DNA from: Candidatus Rokuibacteriota bacterium
GTDB lineage: Bacteria > Methylomirabilota > Methylomirabilia > Rokubacteriales > CSP1-6
Assembly (NCBI GenBank): GCA_030647435.1
Contig: JAUSJX010000039.1
Coordinates: 1-35,944, forward strand
Direction of reading: 5' to 3'
DNA length: 35,944 nt
Made by a program: the position numbers and the translations under genes. The stretch's first letter is position 1. Every line of letters begins with the position of its first letter. Under the pieces are notes generated by a model. The model was given only the letters and a program-made list of their open reading frames with translations. It did not search any database and was not told where the DNA came from. This document shows positions 35,602 to 35,944 of the stretch, piece after piece.

Positions 35602-35944
35602 TGCGGCCGTCCTTCCCGCTCCCGCCGTTCGCGATACCACGCGAAGGTCTCGGCGACACCGGTCTCCAGCGGGATCTTGGGGGAGAAACCGGTCAGCGCC
35701 CGCAAACGGCCCAGGTCGGGGCAGCGGCGCTCGACCGAGCCCGCCGGCGCCGGCACGCGCTCGAGCGCCGGGGCGATGCGCGCCATCTTCAGCACCAGCC
35801 GCGCCAGATCCTCCACGCGCGTCTCCTCGGTGTCGTTGCCGATGTTGACGATCTGTCCCCACGCCGTCTGGGCGCCCATGAGCAGCCGCATCGCCTCCAC
35901 CGCATCGGACACGTGGCAGAATGCGCGACGCTGGTCGGCGCCGT
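35598..35944 (-). CDS. NAD-dependent epimerase/dehydratase family protein (N-terminal part outside window)
   Basis: Only the last 115 or so residues are present and the frame is open to the right edge. The visible part is the substrate-binding C-terminus of an extended SDR: RAFCHVSDAVEAMRLLM, IVNIGNDTEETRVEDLARLVLKMA, and the closing RRCPDLGRLRALTGFSPKIPLETGVAETFAWY. This closing pattern is typical of UDP-sugar epimerases, dehydratases and decarboxylases of glycan loci. The catalytic YxxxK part is not in the window. It is immediately coupled to the aminotransferase and may form a dehydratase-aminotransferase pair. Confidence 0.85.
   Translation of the reverse strand, partial: GADQRRAFCHVSDAVEAMRLLMGAQTAWGQIVNIGNDTEETRVEDLARLVLKMARIAPALERVPAPAGSVERRCPDLGRLRALTGFSPKIPLETGVAETFAWYRERREREGRPQ

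Overview
This is a GC-rich (roughly 70% by eye) chromosomal stretch of a Gram-negative bacterium. GTG starts and 4-bp start/stop overlaps are common. Gene content and texture (DapL-type lysine synthesis, small dispersed inverted repeats, a large methyltransferase-rich glycan cluster) suggest an uncultivated soil lineage such as Rokubacteria/Methylomirabilota or a deltaproteobacterial relative. That placement is an inference from style, not from a marker gene comparison. No tRNA, rRNA, CRISPR array or intact transposase was seen, and no stretch over 300 bp lacks a gene.

Left third (1-15364), housekeeping. It opens with the 3' part of comEC (DNA uptake channel), which converges on a stand-alone rpoA (RNA polymerase alpha) across a perfect hairpin. 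Divergent from rpoA runs mltG, a plsC-like acyltransferase with a strong promoter almost on its start codon, argH, and a lipoprotein with fibronectin-III-like modules. lysA faces the other way. The dapA-dapB-(FAH-family hydrolase)-dapL-folB-folK run follows. dapA, dapB, dapL and lysA give the aminotransferase version of the diaminopimelate/lysine pathway, with only the epimerase step (dapF) missing from the window. folB appears to start with CTG. An ECF sigma factor and a single-pass membrane protein, probably its anti-sigma factor, end this part.

A 98-bp MITE-like element with 27-bp inverted ends (15366-15463) sits between the anti-sigma gene and the glycan locus.

Right part (15473-35944), all on the minus strand, is a surface polysaccharide locus and runs off the window. 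The promoter-proximal side is at high coordinates. Genes in transcription order: SDR epimerase (partial), LegC-like aminotransferase, methyltransferase, NodB-type deacetylase, GT4, degenerate methyltransferase, GT4, methyltransferase, GT4, a 177-bp gap, radical SAM protein, GDP-fucose-synthase-like SDR, a methyltransferase-GT2 fusion, three methyltransferases and GT2. After a 105-bp gap carrying a perfect TATAAT come a GDP-mannose-dehydratase-like SDR, GT4, an initiating sugar-phosphate transferase and an O-antigen ligase/polymerase. Ten junctions are 4-bp ATGA/GTGA overlaps, so translation is probably coupled. The locus encodes seven methyltransferase domains and six glycosyltransferase domains, so the product is probably an O-antigen or exopolysaccharide rich in methylated deoxy- and amino-sugars. 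No flippase, chain-length regulator or export ABC transporter lies in the window.
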